The notes beneath the pieces were generated by a model that saw only the letters and a list, made by a program, of their open reading frames with translations, did no database searches and was not told the origin of the DNA. A program made the translations under genes and the position numbers. Shown piece after piece: positions 8,189-17,275 of a stretch of 39,943 bases of DNA. Source of the DNA: Deltaproteobacteria bacterium (GTDB lineage: Bacteria > Myxococcota > B64-G9); NCBI GenBank assembly GCA_019307065.1, contig JAFDKH010000036.1, positions 1-39,943 on the forward strand, read 5' to 3'. Position 1 is the stretch's first letter; every line of letters starts with the position of its first letter.

Positions 8189-9328
8189 ATGCTCGCGCCC
8201 ATGGATCGGATTGGGAGTATACTGAGTGCGCCCACCAAGGGCCGAGTTCTGGTTGTCGGGCTGGATCGTTTCGGGGTTGCTGCGGCTTTAGCGCTGCGCC
8301 GGCTGGGGGCCGAGGTAATTGCCACCGATTATTCCAAGTCTGTCGAAGATGCCGATAAATTGGAGGAAGCCGGAGTAGAGATTCTCCTGGGCGGCGACCG
8401 GACCGAGCTGGTAAAGCGCGCCAAGTTGATAGTTCTTTGCCCCAAGATTCAGTTGCGCCCGTTGGCCGAGCCGATTCCTATGGAGGCCATGCGCCGCGGC
8501 GTGCCGATGCTGGGTGAATTGGAGTTGGCCCATAGGCTTTTAGGCAACGGAATCAGTACGCCGATCATGGCGGTTACCGGCACCACGGGAAAAGCAGTCA
8601 CCGCGACGCTTCTGGCTCACATTCTCAAACAGGCCGGGCAGAAGGTTTTCTTGGGTGGCAGCCAGGAGTGTCCCCTGAGTTATCTATATCTGACCGGCGA
8701 TCGGGTCGACTGGATAGTGCTGGAGGTCTCAAGTTTTCAGCTCGAACACCTGTCCCGTCCCGAGGCGTTCATTCCCCGGGTTGGGATCTGGTTGAATCTT
8801 CAAGACCAGCACCTCGACCGGCACGTTACCATGCGCAACTATGGTCGTACCAAGAGACGTCTTTTCGAAGGAATGACTGCCGAACAAACCGGCGTGTTCT
8901 GGCTGGACGACTCCAACGTCAACCAGCAGCACGAAGATCTCGAATGCACGATTTCGGGCGTTTCGAGAAACCCGGCCCGGGTCCCGTTGGTCGGCTCGTT
9001 GCTGATTCGACGCGAAGTTACCCCTAATGGTTGGGAGACACCCTTCACCCTGGAAAACGATAGCCTGGCCGGCGACCAAAACGCCGAGTACGCCGCCTGT
9101 GCCCAGAGCGCTGCTTTGACAATCGGCCTGGAGGCCGAAACCATCCAGGCCGGTCTTGATTCGTACCCCGGCTATTTCACCCAGGACGACCCGGATTCCA
9201 ATTCGGCTGAACCACTAGCGGCCGAGCCGCAGGCGGACATCGAACCAGAAGCAGCGGCGGAGCCTGCCGACCTTTTTGAAGATGAAGAAGAGACAGAAAT
9301 AGACGACCTGGAGTGGGAAGACTCATAA
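8189..9328 (+). CDS. MurD-like protein without the C-terminal ligase domain
   Basis: Relative of UDP-N-acetylmuramoylalanine-D-glutamate ligase. The first domain has a Rossmann-like start (GRVLVVGLDRFGVAAA) and the LGELELA segment. The central domain has a P-loop-like VTGTTGKAVTA (129-139), the MurD hallmark EVSSFQLE (179-186), NLQDQHLDRH (203-212) and a YGRTKRRLF helix. The P-loop is altered: the usual Gly-Lys-Ser/Thr-Thr is Gly-Lys-Ala-Val. After the helix that normally ends domain 2 (about 290-325) there is no third domain. Instead a very acidic tail (about 332-379) ends the protein at 379 aa, against about 440-450 in MurD. True MurD activity is therefore unlikely; a regulatory or scaffold role is speculation. 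Confidence 0.72.
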   Translation: MLAPMDRIGSILSAPTKGRVLVVGLDRFGVAAALALRRLGAEVIATDYSKSVEDADKLEEAGVEILLGGDRTELVKRAKLIVLCPKIQLRPLAEPIPMEAMRRGVPMLGELELAHRLLGNGISTPIMAVTGTTGKAVTATLLAHILKQAGQKVFLGGSQECPLSYLYLTGDRVDWIVLEVSSFQLEHLSRPEAFIPRVGIWLNLQDQHLDRHVTMRNYGRTKRRLFEGMTAEQTGVFWLDDSNVNQQHEDLECTISGVSRNPARVPLVGSLLIRREVTPNGWETPFTLENDSLAGDQNAEYAACAQSAALTIGLEAETIQAGLDSYPGYFTQDDPDSNSAEPLAAEPQADIEPEAAAEPADLFEDEEETEIDDLEWEDS

Positions 9329-9389
9329 CCTGACCGGCTGCCTGAGAATATTTGCCCCACTCAGCAGATAGACCTATACTGCCCGAAAC

Positions 9390-10124
9390 ATGGAAGAACA
9401 ACCCAAAGAGCAAGCGCCCGAGCAGGCCAAAGAATACAAGTTCACGCCTGAGCAACTAAAGAGCATCAAGAAGTTCCGGCTGGCGATGGTTCCGTTTCGA
9501 ATGATTCTAGCGCTGACTTTTTTCTCGATGATTGTCGGCGGGCCGCGCCGGTTCTTTTCCGAAACCCCCGGGCTGATTTTTGCAATTCTGTTCAGTTTGC
9601 TGTTGTTGGTCGAAAGGATTTTTCAGGCGCCAGATATCGGCGGCAAGCGAAAAGATCAAGGTTCCGCCCTGTTTTTGTGGAGTTCTTTCGGCCTGGCCTA
9701 TCTGTTGGCCCTGGTCGACTACTATTGGGTCCGGCCGCACTGGTTCATCCTCGAGTGGAACTGGATTTATCCTATAGTGGCAGTTAGTTGCTATGTTGTC
9801 GGCCAGACGTTGAGAGTTACTGCAATACGAACCTTGGGCCGCTTCTTCACAATCAGTGTGCGGCTGCACGATGGGCACAGAGTCGTCAAGCAGGGAATCT
9901 ACTCGGTCATTCGTCATCCGGCCTACACCGGCCTGTGGCTGGTGAACTTGGGCTTCATTTCAGTCTTTGCCAGTGTTTTTTCGTTTGCGGCCTTCTTTTT
10001 GCTCGGCCTTCCGGCTTTGGTCTACCGGATTAAAATCGAAGAGCAAATGCTGGTCGATGAGTTTGGCCAGGAATACAAAGACTACTGCACAAAAACCAAG
10101 CGGCTTATTCCCTTCATCTACTAG
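9390..10124 (+). CDS. Isoprenylcysteine carboxyl methyltransferase (ICMT)-family membrane protein
   Basis: Membrane protein of 244 aa with about five hydrophobic segments. The C-terminal half matches the ICMT/PEMT methyltransferase family. The pattern is LRVTAIRTLGRFFT, then QGIYSVIRHPAYTG with the SAM-site RHPxY (175-179), then the Glu-Glu pair (217-218) followed by FGQEYKDYC. The first 25 residues are charged and acidic. In bacteria this family methylates various lipids, quinone-like compounds or unknown substrates, so the substrate is not predicted. It follows the MurD-like gene by 61 bases on the same strand. Confidence 0.8.
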   Translation: MEEQPKEQAPEQAKEYKFTPEQLKSIKKFRLAMVPFRMILALTFFSMIVGGPRRFFSETPGLIFAILFSLLLLVERIFQAPDIGGKRKDQGSALFLWSSFGLAYLLALVDYYWVRPHWFILEWNWIYPIVAVSCYVVGQTLRVTAIRTLGRFFTISVRLHDGHRVVKQGIYSVIRHPAYTGLWLVNLGFISVFASVFSFAAFFLLGLPALVYRIKIEEQMLVDEFGQEYKDYCTKTKRLIPFIY

Positions 10125-10138
10125 GTCTGTAAAAAAAC

Positions 10139-10154
10139 CTTGAAAATAATCAAG
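10139..10154. repeat. Small inverted repeat in an A/T-rich gap
   Basis: CTTGA and TCAAG flank six A/T bases between the ICMT-family gene and the liv operon. An A7 run lies just left of it, so it would look like a weak terminator only for the minus strand, where no gene ends. Confidence 0.25.
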
Positions 10155-10216
10155 ACCTTTGGGAAATTTCTGGCATTCGTACATGACCAGCTAGTGGCCG
10201 CCTCAAAACTGTCGTT

Positions 10217-11287
10217 TTGATATGGCCACCAGGCGGGGGTGCCCTTCTTTTGGACTTACAGCGGAGTTACCGCGAAGATCTGAGCCTGTTCAAAAAGCCC
10301 TCCAGCCTGGGTGCCTTTTTTGTCTTGATTGTCGGCCTGATCGTATTTCCTTTCCTGACTTTGTATATGGCCGGGGGCGCCTACTACATCAATATACTCA
10401 ACCTGATCGCGATCAACGCCATGGTGGCGGTCGGCTTGAATATTCTTGTCGGTTACACCGGACAGATCTCACTCGGGCACGCCGGTTTTTTTGCGATCGG
10501 GGCCTACGCCCAGGCCATGCTGGTGACCCAGGTGAATCTTCCCCTGCCGCTTGCGCTTGTCCTGGCCGGGTTGTTGGCCGGCCTGTTCGGCCTGCTGCTG
10601 GGTTTGCCGGCTTTGCGCCTGGAGGGGCCTTACCTGGCAATTGCATCCCTGGGTTTCGGGCTGGCGGTGACCCAGATTATCGGACGCCTGGATTTTTTAG
10701 GCGGGCGGATGGGGATTACGGTGCCGGGGCCCGGCTTCGAGCCCTGGCTGCGTGAACTGATTGGGGACAATGTCTCGGCCGAGAAGGCGGTCGATGCACC
10801 GCACTATGCAATTTACTTAATCGTCATGCCGCTTTGCGTGGTCATGACTATTTTTGCCGTCAATCTAATGAAATCTAAAATAGGGCGGGCCTTCGTGGCC
10901 ATCCGCGATAGCGAAATTGCGGCCGAGACTATCGGAATCAACTTGACCCGCTACAAGACCCTGGCATTCGCAGTCAGCGCTTTTTACACCGGCCTGGCCG
11001 GGGCGCTTTATGCGCATGCCATGGGGTTCATCAATCCGGAGAGTTTCGACTTGCGTCTGTCGATTACTTTTCTGGCCATGGTAGTGGTCGGCGGCCTGGG
11101 CTCTGTCATGGGGGCCCACCTGGGGGCGATCTTGATGACTATGCTGCCGATTGCCTTGACGGCCGTGCGTAACGTTCCGGAAATCATCTACGGGGCGATC
11201 ATGATATTGGTAATTCTCTTCGAGCCGTTGGGCCTCAGGGGCCGCTGGCTGAAGTTGAAGTTCTATTGGAAAACGTGGCCATTCTAG
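10217..11287 (+). CDS. livM: Branched-chain amino-acid-type ABC transporter permease, LivM family
   Basis: Inner-membrane permease of the LivM family, first gene of a five-gene transporter operon. The conserved block GYTGQISLGHAGFFAIGAYA (80-99) and the cytoplasmic loop FVAIRDSEIAAETIGINLTRYK identify it, as does the late GGLGSVMGAHLG segment. No ATG occurs in frame before residue 51, which is too far inside. Translation must therefore start at a TTG or other codon; TTG 10217 is taken here and TTG 10250, preceded by AGGCGGGG, is a real alternative. The liv family takes up leucine, isoleucine, valine or other amino acids, amides or urea; this substrate is not certain. Confidence 0.86.
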   Translation: MIWPPGGGALLLDLQRSYREDLSLFKKPSSLGAFFVLIVGLIVFPFLTLYMAGGAYYINILNLIAINAMVAVGLNILVGYTGQISLGHAGFFAIGAYAQAMLVTQVNLPLPLALVLAGLLAGLFGLLLGLPALRLEGPYLAIASLGFGLAVTQIIGRLDFLGGRMGITVPGPGFEPWLRELIGDNVSAEKAVDAPHYAIYLIVMPLCVVMTIFAVNLMKSKIGRAFVAIRDSEIAAETIGINLTRYKTLAFAVSAFYTGLAGALYAHAMGFINPESFDLRLSITFLAMVVVGGLGSVMGAHLGAILMTMLPIALTAVRNVPEIIYGAIMILVILFEPLGLRGRWLKLKFYWKTWPF

Positions 11288-11288
11288 C

Positions 11289-11294
11289 AGGAGG
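11289..11294 (+). promoter_or_regulatory. Shine-Dalgarno sequence supporting the TTG start of livH
   Basis: AGGAGG lies 8 bases before TTG 11303, and the protein then begins with the conserved first helix of LivH. This supports a TTG start directly after livM. Confidence 0.6.
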
Positions 11295-11302
11295 CTGAAG
11301 CT

Positions 11303-12346
11303 TTGTTTGCACAGTTGATTGTAATGGGTTTGGCAACCGGGTGCCTCTACTCGCTGATTGCTCTGGCGATGGTCATTATATACAAGACCAGCGAAATCTT
11401 GAATTTTGCCCAGGGCGAACTGGCTATGCTGACGACTTTTTTCGCGTTTGTCTTGCTGGTCAACTTCGGGATGCCTTTCTGGGCGGCCCTGCCGGCTACT
11501 TTGGTTTTTTCTATGCTGCTGGGCGCCATGTGCGAACTTGTTTTCTTACAGCCGGCCCGCGAACGCTCGCGAGTTATGCCGCTGGTTTTGCTGTGGACCT
11601 TCACTCTCTTTGTGCTTTACCTGGCCATTTTCAAAAGTCCCGGGGTGCCGGCCAGCCTGGCTGTAATCGTCGCGATTTTTGCGGTTTGGATGACGGCCGA
11701 AACGTTTTCTAAAAGGCCGCTGCGTAAGCCGACCTTGCTGGGTTTGATAATTATTACTTTGGGGCTGGAGATGATCCTTTATGGGGCGGCCGGTGGGCTA
11801 TGGGGTGCCAGCCAACAGGTCCTGCCGTCACCGGTCAGTGATATGGACGTGCATGAAGTCGGCGGAGTGATTATCAGCAACCTGAACCTGGTTATCTTCG
11901 CCGTCTCAATTATATTGGTGGCCGGCCTGTTTTTGTTTTTCAAATACACGCGCATCGGGGTGGCCATGAAGGCCACCGCCCAGAACCCGCTGGCTTCTCG
12001 ATTGATGGGCATTAGGCCTACGCGGATCTACATGTTTACCTGGGCCCTGGCCTCGCTGGTCGGCGCCTTTGCCGGATTGCTGACCGCCTCGGCCCAGCCG
12101 CTCGATCCCAACCTGATGATGGAGTCTTTGCTGAAGGGTTTTGCGGCGGCGGTCCTGGGCGGCATGAACAGTCTGGCCGGGGCGGTCCTGGGTGGCTGCA
12201 TTCTGGGGATCTTGGAAAATCTTGTGGCCGGTTACTTGCCGGACGGAACGCAATACAAGTCGACCGTAGCGTTTATTGTAATTGTGTTGATGTTATGTGT
12301 GCGTCCCAGCGGCTTGCTGGGACATCACTACGTTAAAAAAGTTTGA
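11303..12346 (+). CDS. livH: Branched-chain amino-acid-type ABC transporter permease, LivH family
   Basis: Partner permease of LivM. The N-terminus GLATGCLYSLIALAMVIIYK and NFAQGELAML (34-43) are the LivH signature. The loop RIGVAMKATAQNPLASRLMGI and the end motif AVLGGMNSLAGAVLGG agree. At 347 aa it is longer than usual (about 290-310). The extra residues (about 82-136) sit before the normal KRPLRKPTLLGLIIITLG block and contain two additional hydrophobic stretches, so this protein may have two more membrane helices. It starts 15 bases after livM. Confidence 0.86.
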   Translation: MFAQLIVMGLATGCLYSLIALAMVIIYKTSEILNFAQGELAMLTTFFAFVLLVNFGMPFWAALPATLVFSMLLGAMCELVFLQPARERSRVMPLVLLWTFTLFVLYLAIFKSPGVPASLAVIVAIFAVWMTAETFSKRPLRKPTLLGLIIITLGLEMILYGAAGGLWGASQQVLPSPVSDMDVHEVGGVIISNLNLVIFAVSIILVAGLFLFFKYTRIGVAMKATAQNPLASRLMGIRPTRIYMFTWALASLVGAFAGLLTASAQPLDPNLMMESLLKGFAAAVLGGMNSLAGAVLGGCILGILENLVAGYLPDGTQYKSTVAFIVIVLMLCVRPSGLLGHHYVKKV

Positions 12347-12372
12347 TTATTCAGATCGAAAAGGGAGGCAAA

Positions 12373-13611
12373 ATGAAAAGCTCAGTCAAGATTTTATTCG
12401 CAATTGGAGTGGCAATGTTTCTGGCGGCCGGCTGCAGTAAGGGCGGGGACAAACCCAAAGACGACTCGGCTAAAGAAACACCCAAGCCGAAAAGCACAGC
12501 AGCCAAGACCGGAGTCAGCCAGGATACTATTTTGGTCGGCCAGTGGAGCCCGCAGACGGGCCCGGCCGCGCTCTGGGGGGCAGTCGCCCGCGGCACGCAG
12601 GCTTATTTCGACATGATCAACGAAGCCGGCGGCATTCACGGCCGCAAGCTTAAGCTGCTCATCCGCGACGATGCTTTCCAGCCGCCCAGGACCAAGGCGG
12701 CCGTGATGGAGTTGGTCGAGAAAGAAGGCGTCTTCGCTTTTGTGGGCGGCATCGGAACCGGGACCGGCATGGCCGTCAAAGACTACCTGGCCGAGAAAAA
12801 AGTGCCCTGGATCGGACCGGGCAGCGGTTCGAGTCAGTGGGCCAAGAAACCGGGCCGCTATTTGTTCAGCGTTTATCCGACCTATGAAACCGAAGCCAAG
12901 GCGCTGGTTCGCTACTTACTCGATACTGCCAAGAAGGAAAAAATCGCCTTTTTGTACATGAACGATGATTACGGCAAAGAGGGTCTCGTCGCCGCCCAGG
13001 CCGAGCTTGAAAAATCCGGTAAAAAACTGGTGGCTGAAGTAAGTGTCGAGATGACCGATCAAGATCTCAGTTCGCATATTCTCAAGATCAAGTCGGCCAA
13101 GCCGGACGCGGTGATTCTGTTCGTTTTACCCAAGCAGGGAGCGATTGCGGTCGGCACGGCCGCCAAGCTGAAATTCAGCCCGCTCTGGGCCAGCACCAGT
13201 ACTCTTTCTGACGCGCCTTTGATGCACAAGATTACCAAGGGGCTCTGGGACGGCGTGGTTTTCAATTGCATCATGGAACTGCCCGATTCGGACAAGCCTC
13301 TGGTGGCGAAATACAAGGCCGCTTTCGAGAAATACGGCAAGCCGCGCAATGCCAATGAACAATGGGGCATTTTCTTCATGGCCGGGTTTATGTTTGCCGA
13401 GCCTTTCGTCGAAGCCTTAAAGAATGTCGGCCCGGACCTGGATCGCGAGAAGCTGGTTGAGGCACTGGAAAAAATCGATACATGGAACGGCGGGATTGGG
13501 CATGACGTTACTTTCGGGCCCGATAAGCGGCAGGGGCAAAAGTCGGTCTTCATCGCCAAGTGTGAAAATGGCAAGGCGGTCAAGATCAGGGATTGGATAG
13601 CTGTTGAATAG
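12373..13611 (+). CDS. livK: Branched-chain amino-acid-type substrate-binding lipoprotein
   Basis: Periplasmic-binding protein of the Leu/Ile/Val (Peripla_BP_6) family, lipid-anchored. The signal peptide ends in AAGC (Cys21) and is followed by a Lys/Asp/Thr linker. The mature part shows ILVGQWSPQTGPAALWG, then YFDMINEAGGIHGRKLKLLIRDDAFQP, then VFAFVGGIGTGTG, all typical of the family's first lobe. ATG 12373 is preceded by AAGGGAGG. It captures the substrate and delivers it to LivH/LivM. Being a lipoprotein rather than a free periplasmic protein is unusual for enterobacteria but common elsewhere. Confidence 0.87.
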   Translation: MKSSVKILFAIGVAMFLAAGCSKGGDKPKDDSAKETPKPKSTAAKTGVSQDTILVGQWSPQTGPAALWGAVARGTQAYFDMINEAGGIHGRKLKLLIRDDAFQPPRTKAAVMELVEKEGVFAFVGGIGTGTGMAVKDYLAEKKVPWIGPGSGSSQWAKKPGRYLFSVYPTYETEAKALVRYLLDTAKKEKIAFLYMNDDYGKEGLVAAQAELEKSGKKLVAEVSVEMTDQDLSSHILKIKSAKPDAVILFVLPKQGAIAVGTAAKLKFSPLWASTSTLSDAPLMHKITKGLWDGVVFNCIMELPDSDKPLVAKYKAAFEKYGKPRNANEQWGIFFMAGFMFAEPFVEALKNVGPDLDREKLVEALEKIDTWNGGIGHDVTFGPDKRQGQKSVFIAKCENGKAVKIRDWIAVE

Positions 13612-13629
13612 TTAAATAGCTAAGCAGAA

Positions 13630-14410
13630 ATGGCTCAACTCGAGGTAAAAAACTTATCGCTGTCTTTCGGCGGCATCCAGGCTTTAGCCGGCGTTTCTTT
13701 TACGCTGTCCAAGGGAGAACTGCTTTCGATCATCGGTCCCAACGGGGCCGGTAAGACGACCGTGTTTAATTGTGTGAATGGGATCTACAAGCCCGACCAG
13801 GGTTCGATTTGTTTCCGCGGCCACGAGCTGATCGGTAAAAAGCCCGACAAAGTAGCCAAGCTCGGAATTGCGCGCACGTTTCAAAATATCGAGCTGTTCG
13901 CCCAGATGACCACCCTGGACAATCTATTGTTGGGGCGCCATCTGCGGGTCAAGACCGGGTTGTTTTCGGGCTTGATTTTCACAGCACGGGTAATGCGTGA
14001 AGAAATCGAACACCGCAGGCGAGTCGAGGAAATTCTCGACTTGCTCGATCTGCAGTTCGCCAGAGACCAGCTGGTTGCCGGCCTGCCCTACGGTATCCAG
14101 AAAATGGTCGAACTCGGGCGGGCCCTGGCGCTCGAGCCGGACCTGCTTTTATTAGACGAGCCCTTTGCCGGGATGAACGCCGAAGAAAAACTCGATTTGG
14201 TTTTCAGAATATCTGATATCCGGGCCGAGTTCGGTGTATCGATTTTATTGATCGAGCACGACATGCATACAGTCATGAGCATCTCCGACCGGGTCCTGGC
14301 CTTGTGTGAAGGCCGCGAAATCACTTGCGGGCCGCCCGACCAGGTCCAAAGACATCCCGAAGTATTGCGCGCCTACCTGGGCGCCGAACCCAACCAGGAG
14401 CGTGCGGCGG

Positions 14411-14427
<17 letters not shown>
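13630..14427 (+). CDS. livG: Branched-chain amino-acid-type ABC transporter ATPase, LivG family
   Basis: Cytoplasmic ATPase energising the transporter. Walker A is GPNGAGKT (36-43), the Q-loop is within ARTFQNIELF and Walker B is LLLLDEP (172-178). The switch His is in LLIEHDM. The signature is LPYGIQK (152-158) in place of LSGGQ; LivG proteins usually have LSYGQQR, so the Ile and Lys are slightly divergent. GMN after Walker B is also LivG-like. It overlaps livF by 17 bases. Confidence 0.87.
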
Positions 14428-15178
<751 letters not shown>

Positions 15179-15220
15179 GACCAGAATCTACCAGTATAAA
15201 CCCAAATGTTGCATTAAATT

Positions 15221-15300
15221 TTGTCATCCCAGTATGTTTTTAGCTGGGATCCAGTCTTCGCTGTATGGATTTCGGCCTAAACCATGCCGGAAAGACGTGG
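15221..15300 (+). repeat. 80-bp dispersed palindromic repeat, copy 1
   Basis: Between the convergent livF and acyl-CoA synthetase genes. It starts with TTGTCATCCC and ends with GCCGGAAAGACG. Inside are CATCCCAG/CTGGGATC and the CCAGTCTTCGCT core. It aligns base for base, without gaps, to 24401-24480. The outer arms (GTCATCCC and GGAA-GAC) are inverted, as in the widespread REP-like GTCATTCC...GGAATGAC families. It may act as a bidirectional terminator here. Confidence 0.7.
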
Positions 15301-15326
15301 TTCTTAGGAAGTCACAAAAACAGGCT

Positions 15327-17162
15327 CTATTGTTTTTTCTTGCGCGAATAGATCGACTCGATCAGATCAGCGTAAGCTTGTTCGATTTGCTTGCGCTTGA
15401 CTTTCATGGTCGGGGTGACTTCGCCGTCTTCTTCCTCGAGACGTTTTGTCAGGATCTTGAATTTTTTGACTTGTTCGACCTTGGCCAGGGTCTTGTTGAC
15501 CTTGCGGACTTCGCCCTCGATTAGTTTGAAAATTTCTTCATTGCCGGCCAGGTCGGCGTAAGTTGTGTAGGGAACCCGTTCGGTCTGAGCGTAGTTCGAG
15601 ACTGTTTCTTCGTCGATCAAGATTAAAGCGCTGACAAACGGACGCCGGTCACCGATCACTACGGCGTCGTTGATGTAGGGGCTGAACTTGAGCTGGTTTT
15701 CTATATTCTGCGGAGCCAGGTTCTTGCCGCCGGCGGTGATGATTAGATCTTTCTTGCGATCGGTGATTTTCAAATAGTTGTTTTTGTCGAACTCGCCCAC
15801 GTCGCCGGAATGCAGGTAGCCCTCGCAAAGGGTCTCGTCGGTGGCGGCCTGGTTGCGGAAATAGCCCAAGAAGACATTCGGGCCGCGCACCAGGATTTCT
15901 CCATCGTCGGCGATCTTGACCTCGACTCCCGGCAAGGGCGGCCCGACCGTGCCTAGTTCGATTGAGTCGCCCTGGTGAATCGAGGTCGGCCCACAGCCCT
16001 CGGTTTGTCCGTAGACTTCGCGCAGCTTGAGATCCAGCGAGTGGAAGTAACACAATAGTTGCGGCGAAATCGGTGCCGCCCCGGAGATGGCCAGACGAGT
16101 TCGTTCCAGCCCGAGTCTTTTCTTGAGCGGGTGAAAGACCGCGAAATGGGCCAGCGAATAAAGAGCGCGCAATCCGGGATTGACGGCTTTTTTCTCGGTT
16201 CGCAAGCGGGCAACTTTTTCGGAGATAGCCATGGCTGCTTTGTAAGTCACCCGTTTGGACCAGGGGGCCTTTTCGATAGTCAGCTGTATGCGTGAGTAGA
16301 ATTTTTCCCAGATGCGCGGGACGGCGAAGAAGACCGTCGGGGATACCTCGCGCAGGTTCTGCGGCACAGTGTCGAGATTCTCGGCGAAGTTGACCGTGTA
16401 GCCGATTACAATCTGGTTGACTACCGTCATCAGCCGTTCGGCGATATGGCAAAGCGGTAAGAAAGACAGAATTTCGTCGGATTCCAGGATTGGGTTGGCG
16501 GCCGCCAGGGCCTGGCTGGTCCAGATCAGGTTGCGGTGAGACAGCATGGCGCCCTTGGGCGGGCCGGTAGTGCCGGAAGTGTAGACCAGCAGAGCGGTTT
16601 TCTCGGGCTGGCCGCCGTCAATCAGGAGATCTAGCTGGGGCGCGTAAGTGTCGGCAGCTTGTTGGCCGGCCGCCAGGAAGTCGTCGAAAGACACGACCAT
16701 TGGATCATCAAAACCGCGCAGTCCTTTCCAATCGAAAACAACGACTTGCTCCAGTTCGGGTAATTGGTCGCGGACCTTGAGGATTTTATCCAGCTGCTCT
16801 TCGTCTTCGGCGAAAATCAGCCTGGACTTGGAGTGCTGCAAGATATAGGCAACTTGCGCAGCAGCACTGGTTACGTAGATGGCGGCTGTGACGGCCTGAA
16901 TGGACTGGATGCCGATATCGACAAACAACCACTTGGGCCGGTTCTCAGAGATAATCGCAACGCATTCGTCTTTGGCTATGCCGTATTGCAAAAGGCCGCA
17001 GGCAACCTTTCGAACCTGCTGCTTGTATTCCCGCCAGGAAATCTCCTGCCAGATGCCGAGGGTCTTTTTTCGCAGGGCTACCCGTTCTTTATATTGGTCG
17101 GCCCGCTCGGAGAGCAACTGGGGCAGGGTTTTTTCGATTTGACTCTTCCTGACTGCCGGCAT
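15327..17162 (-). CDS. Long-chain acyl-CoA synthetase (AMP-forming)
   Basis: Activates fatty acids to acyl-CoA via acyl-adenylate, in the cytoplasm or at the inner membrane. The AMP-binding signature YTSGTTGPPKGA is at about 194-205. GQTEGCGPTS gives the A5-type motif. SGDVGEFDKNNYLKITDRKKDLIITAGGKNLAP is the hinge and linker region. The catalytic lysine of the small domain is probably in TPTMKVKR. Length (611 aa) and the ITDRKKDLIITAGGKN form match eukaryote-like FadD15/ACSL enzymes. ATG 17162 is chosen over TTG 17198 because homology begins shortly after it. It diverges from an FAAH-type amidase. Confidence 0.88.
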   Translation of the reverse strand: MPAVRKSQIEKTLPQLLSERADQYKERVALRKKTLGIWQEISWREYKQQVRKVACGLLQYGIAKDECVAIISENRPKWLFVDIGIQSIQAVTAAIYVTSAAAQVAYILQHSKSRLIFAEDEEQLDKILKVRDQLPELEQVVVFDWKGLRGFDDPMVVSFDDFLAAGQQAADTYAPQLDLLIDGGQPEKTALLVYTSGTTGPPKGAMLSHRNLIWTSQALAAANPILESDEILSFLPLCHIAERLMTVVNQIVIGYTVNFAENLDTVPQNLREVSPTVFFAVPRIWEKFYSRIQLTIEKAPWSKRVTYKAAMAISEKVARLRTEKKAVNPGLRALYSLAHFAVFHPLKKRLGLERTRLAISGAAPISPQLLCYFHSLDLKLREVYGQTEGCGPTSIHQGDSIELGTVGPPLPGVEVKIADDGEILVRGPNVFLGYFRNQAATDETLCEGYLHSGDVGEFDKNNYLKITDRKKDLIITAGGKNLAPQNIENQLKFSPYINDAVVIGDRRPFVSALILIDEETVSNYAQTERVPYTTYADLAGNEEIFKLIEGEVRKVNKTLAKVEQVKKFKILTKRLEEEDGEVTPTMKVKRKQIEQAYADLIESIYSRKKKQ

Positions 17163-17226
17163 GGGCTGATCTGGACACGGGCCGGTCGCGCCTGTCAAGA
17201 CGTAAAGACTATTCGCAATGAAACAC

Positions 17227-17256
17227 TTGACCTGCCCCCCGGCCGGCGAGCATAAG
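17227..17256 (+). promoter_or_regulatory. Possible promoter of the amidase gene
   Basis: TTGACC (17227-17232), 18 bases, then CATAAG (17251-17256). It is close to the start codon (ATG 17276), with the ribosome binding site AGGGAGAG (17263-17270) between them. Spacing is slightly long; eye-matched. Confidence 0.25.
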
Positions 17257-17275
17257 CCTTACAGGGAGAGAAACA

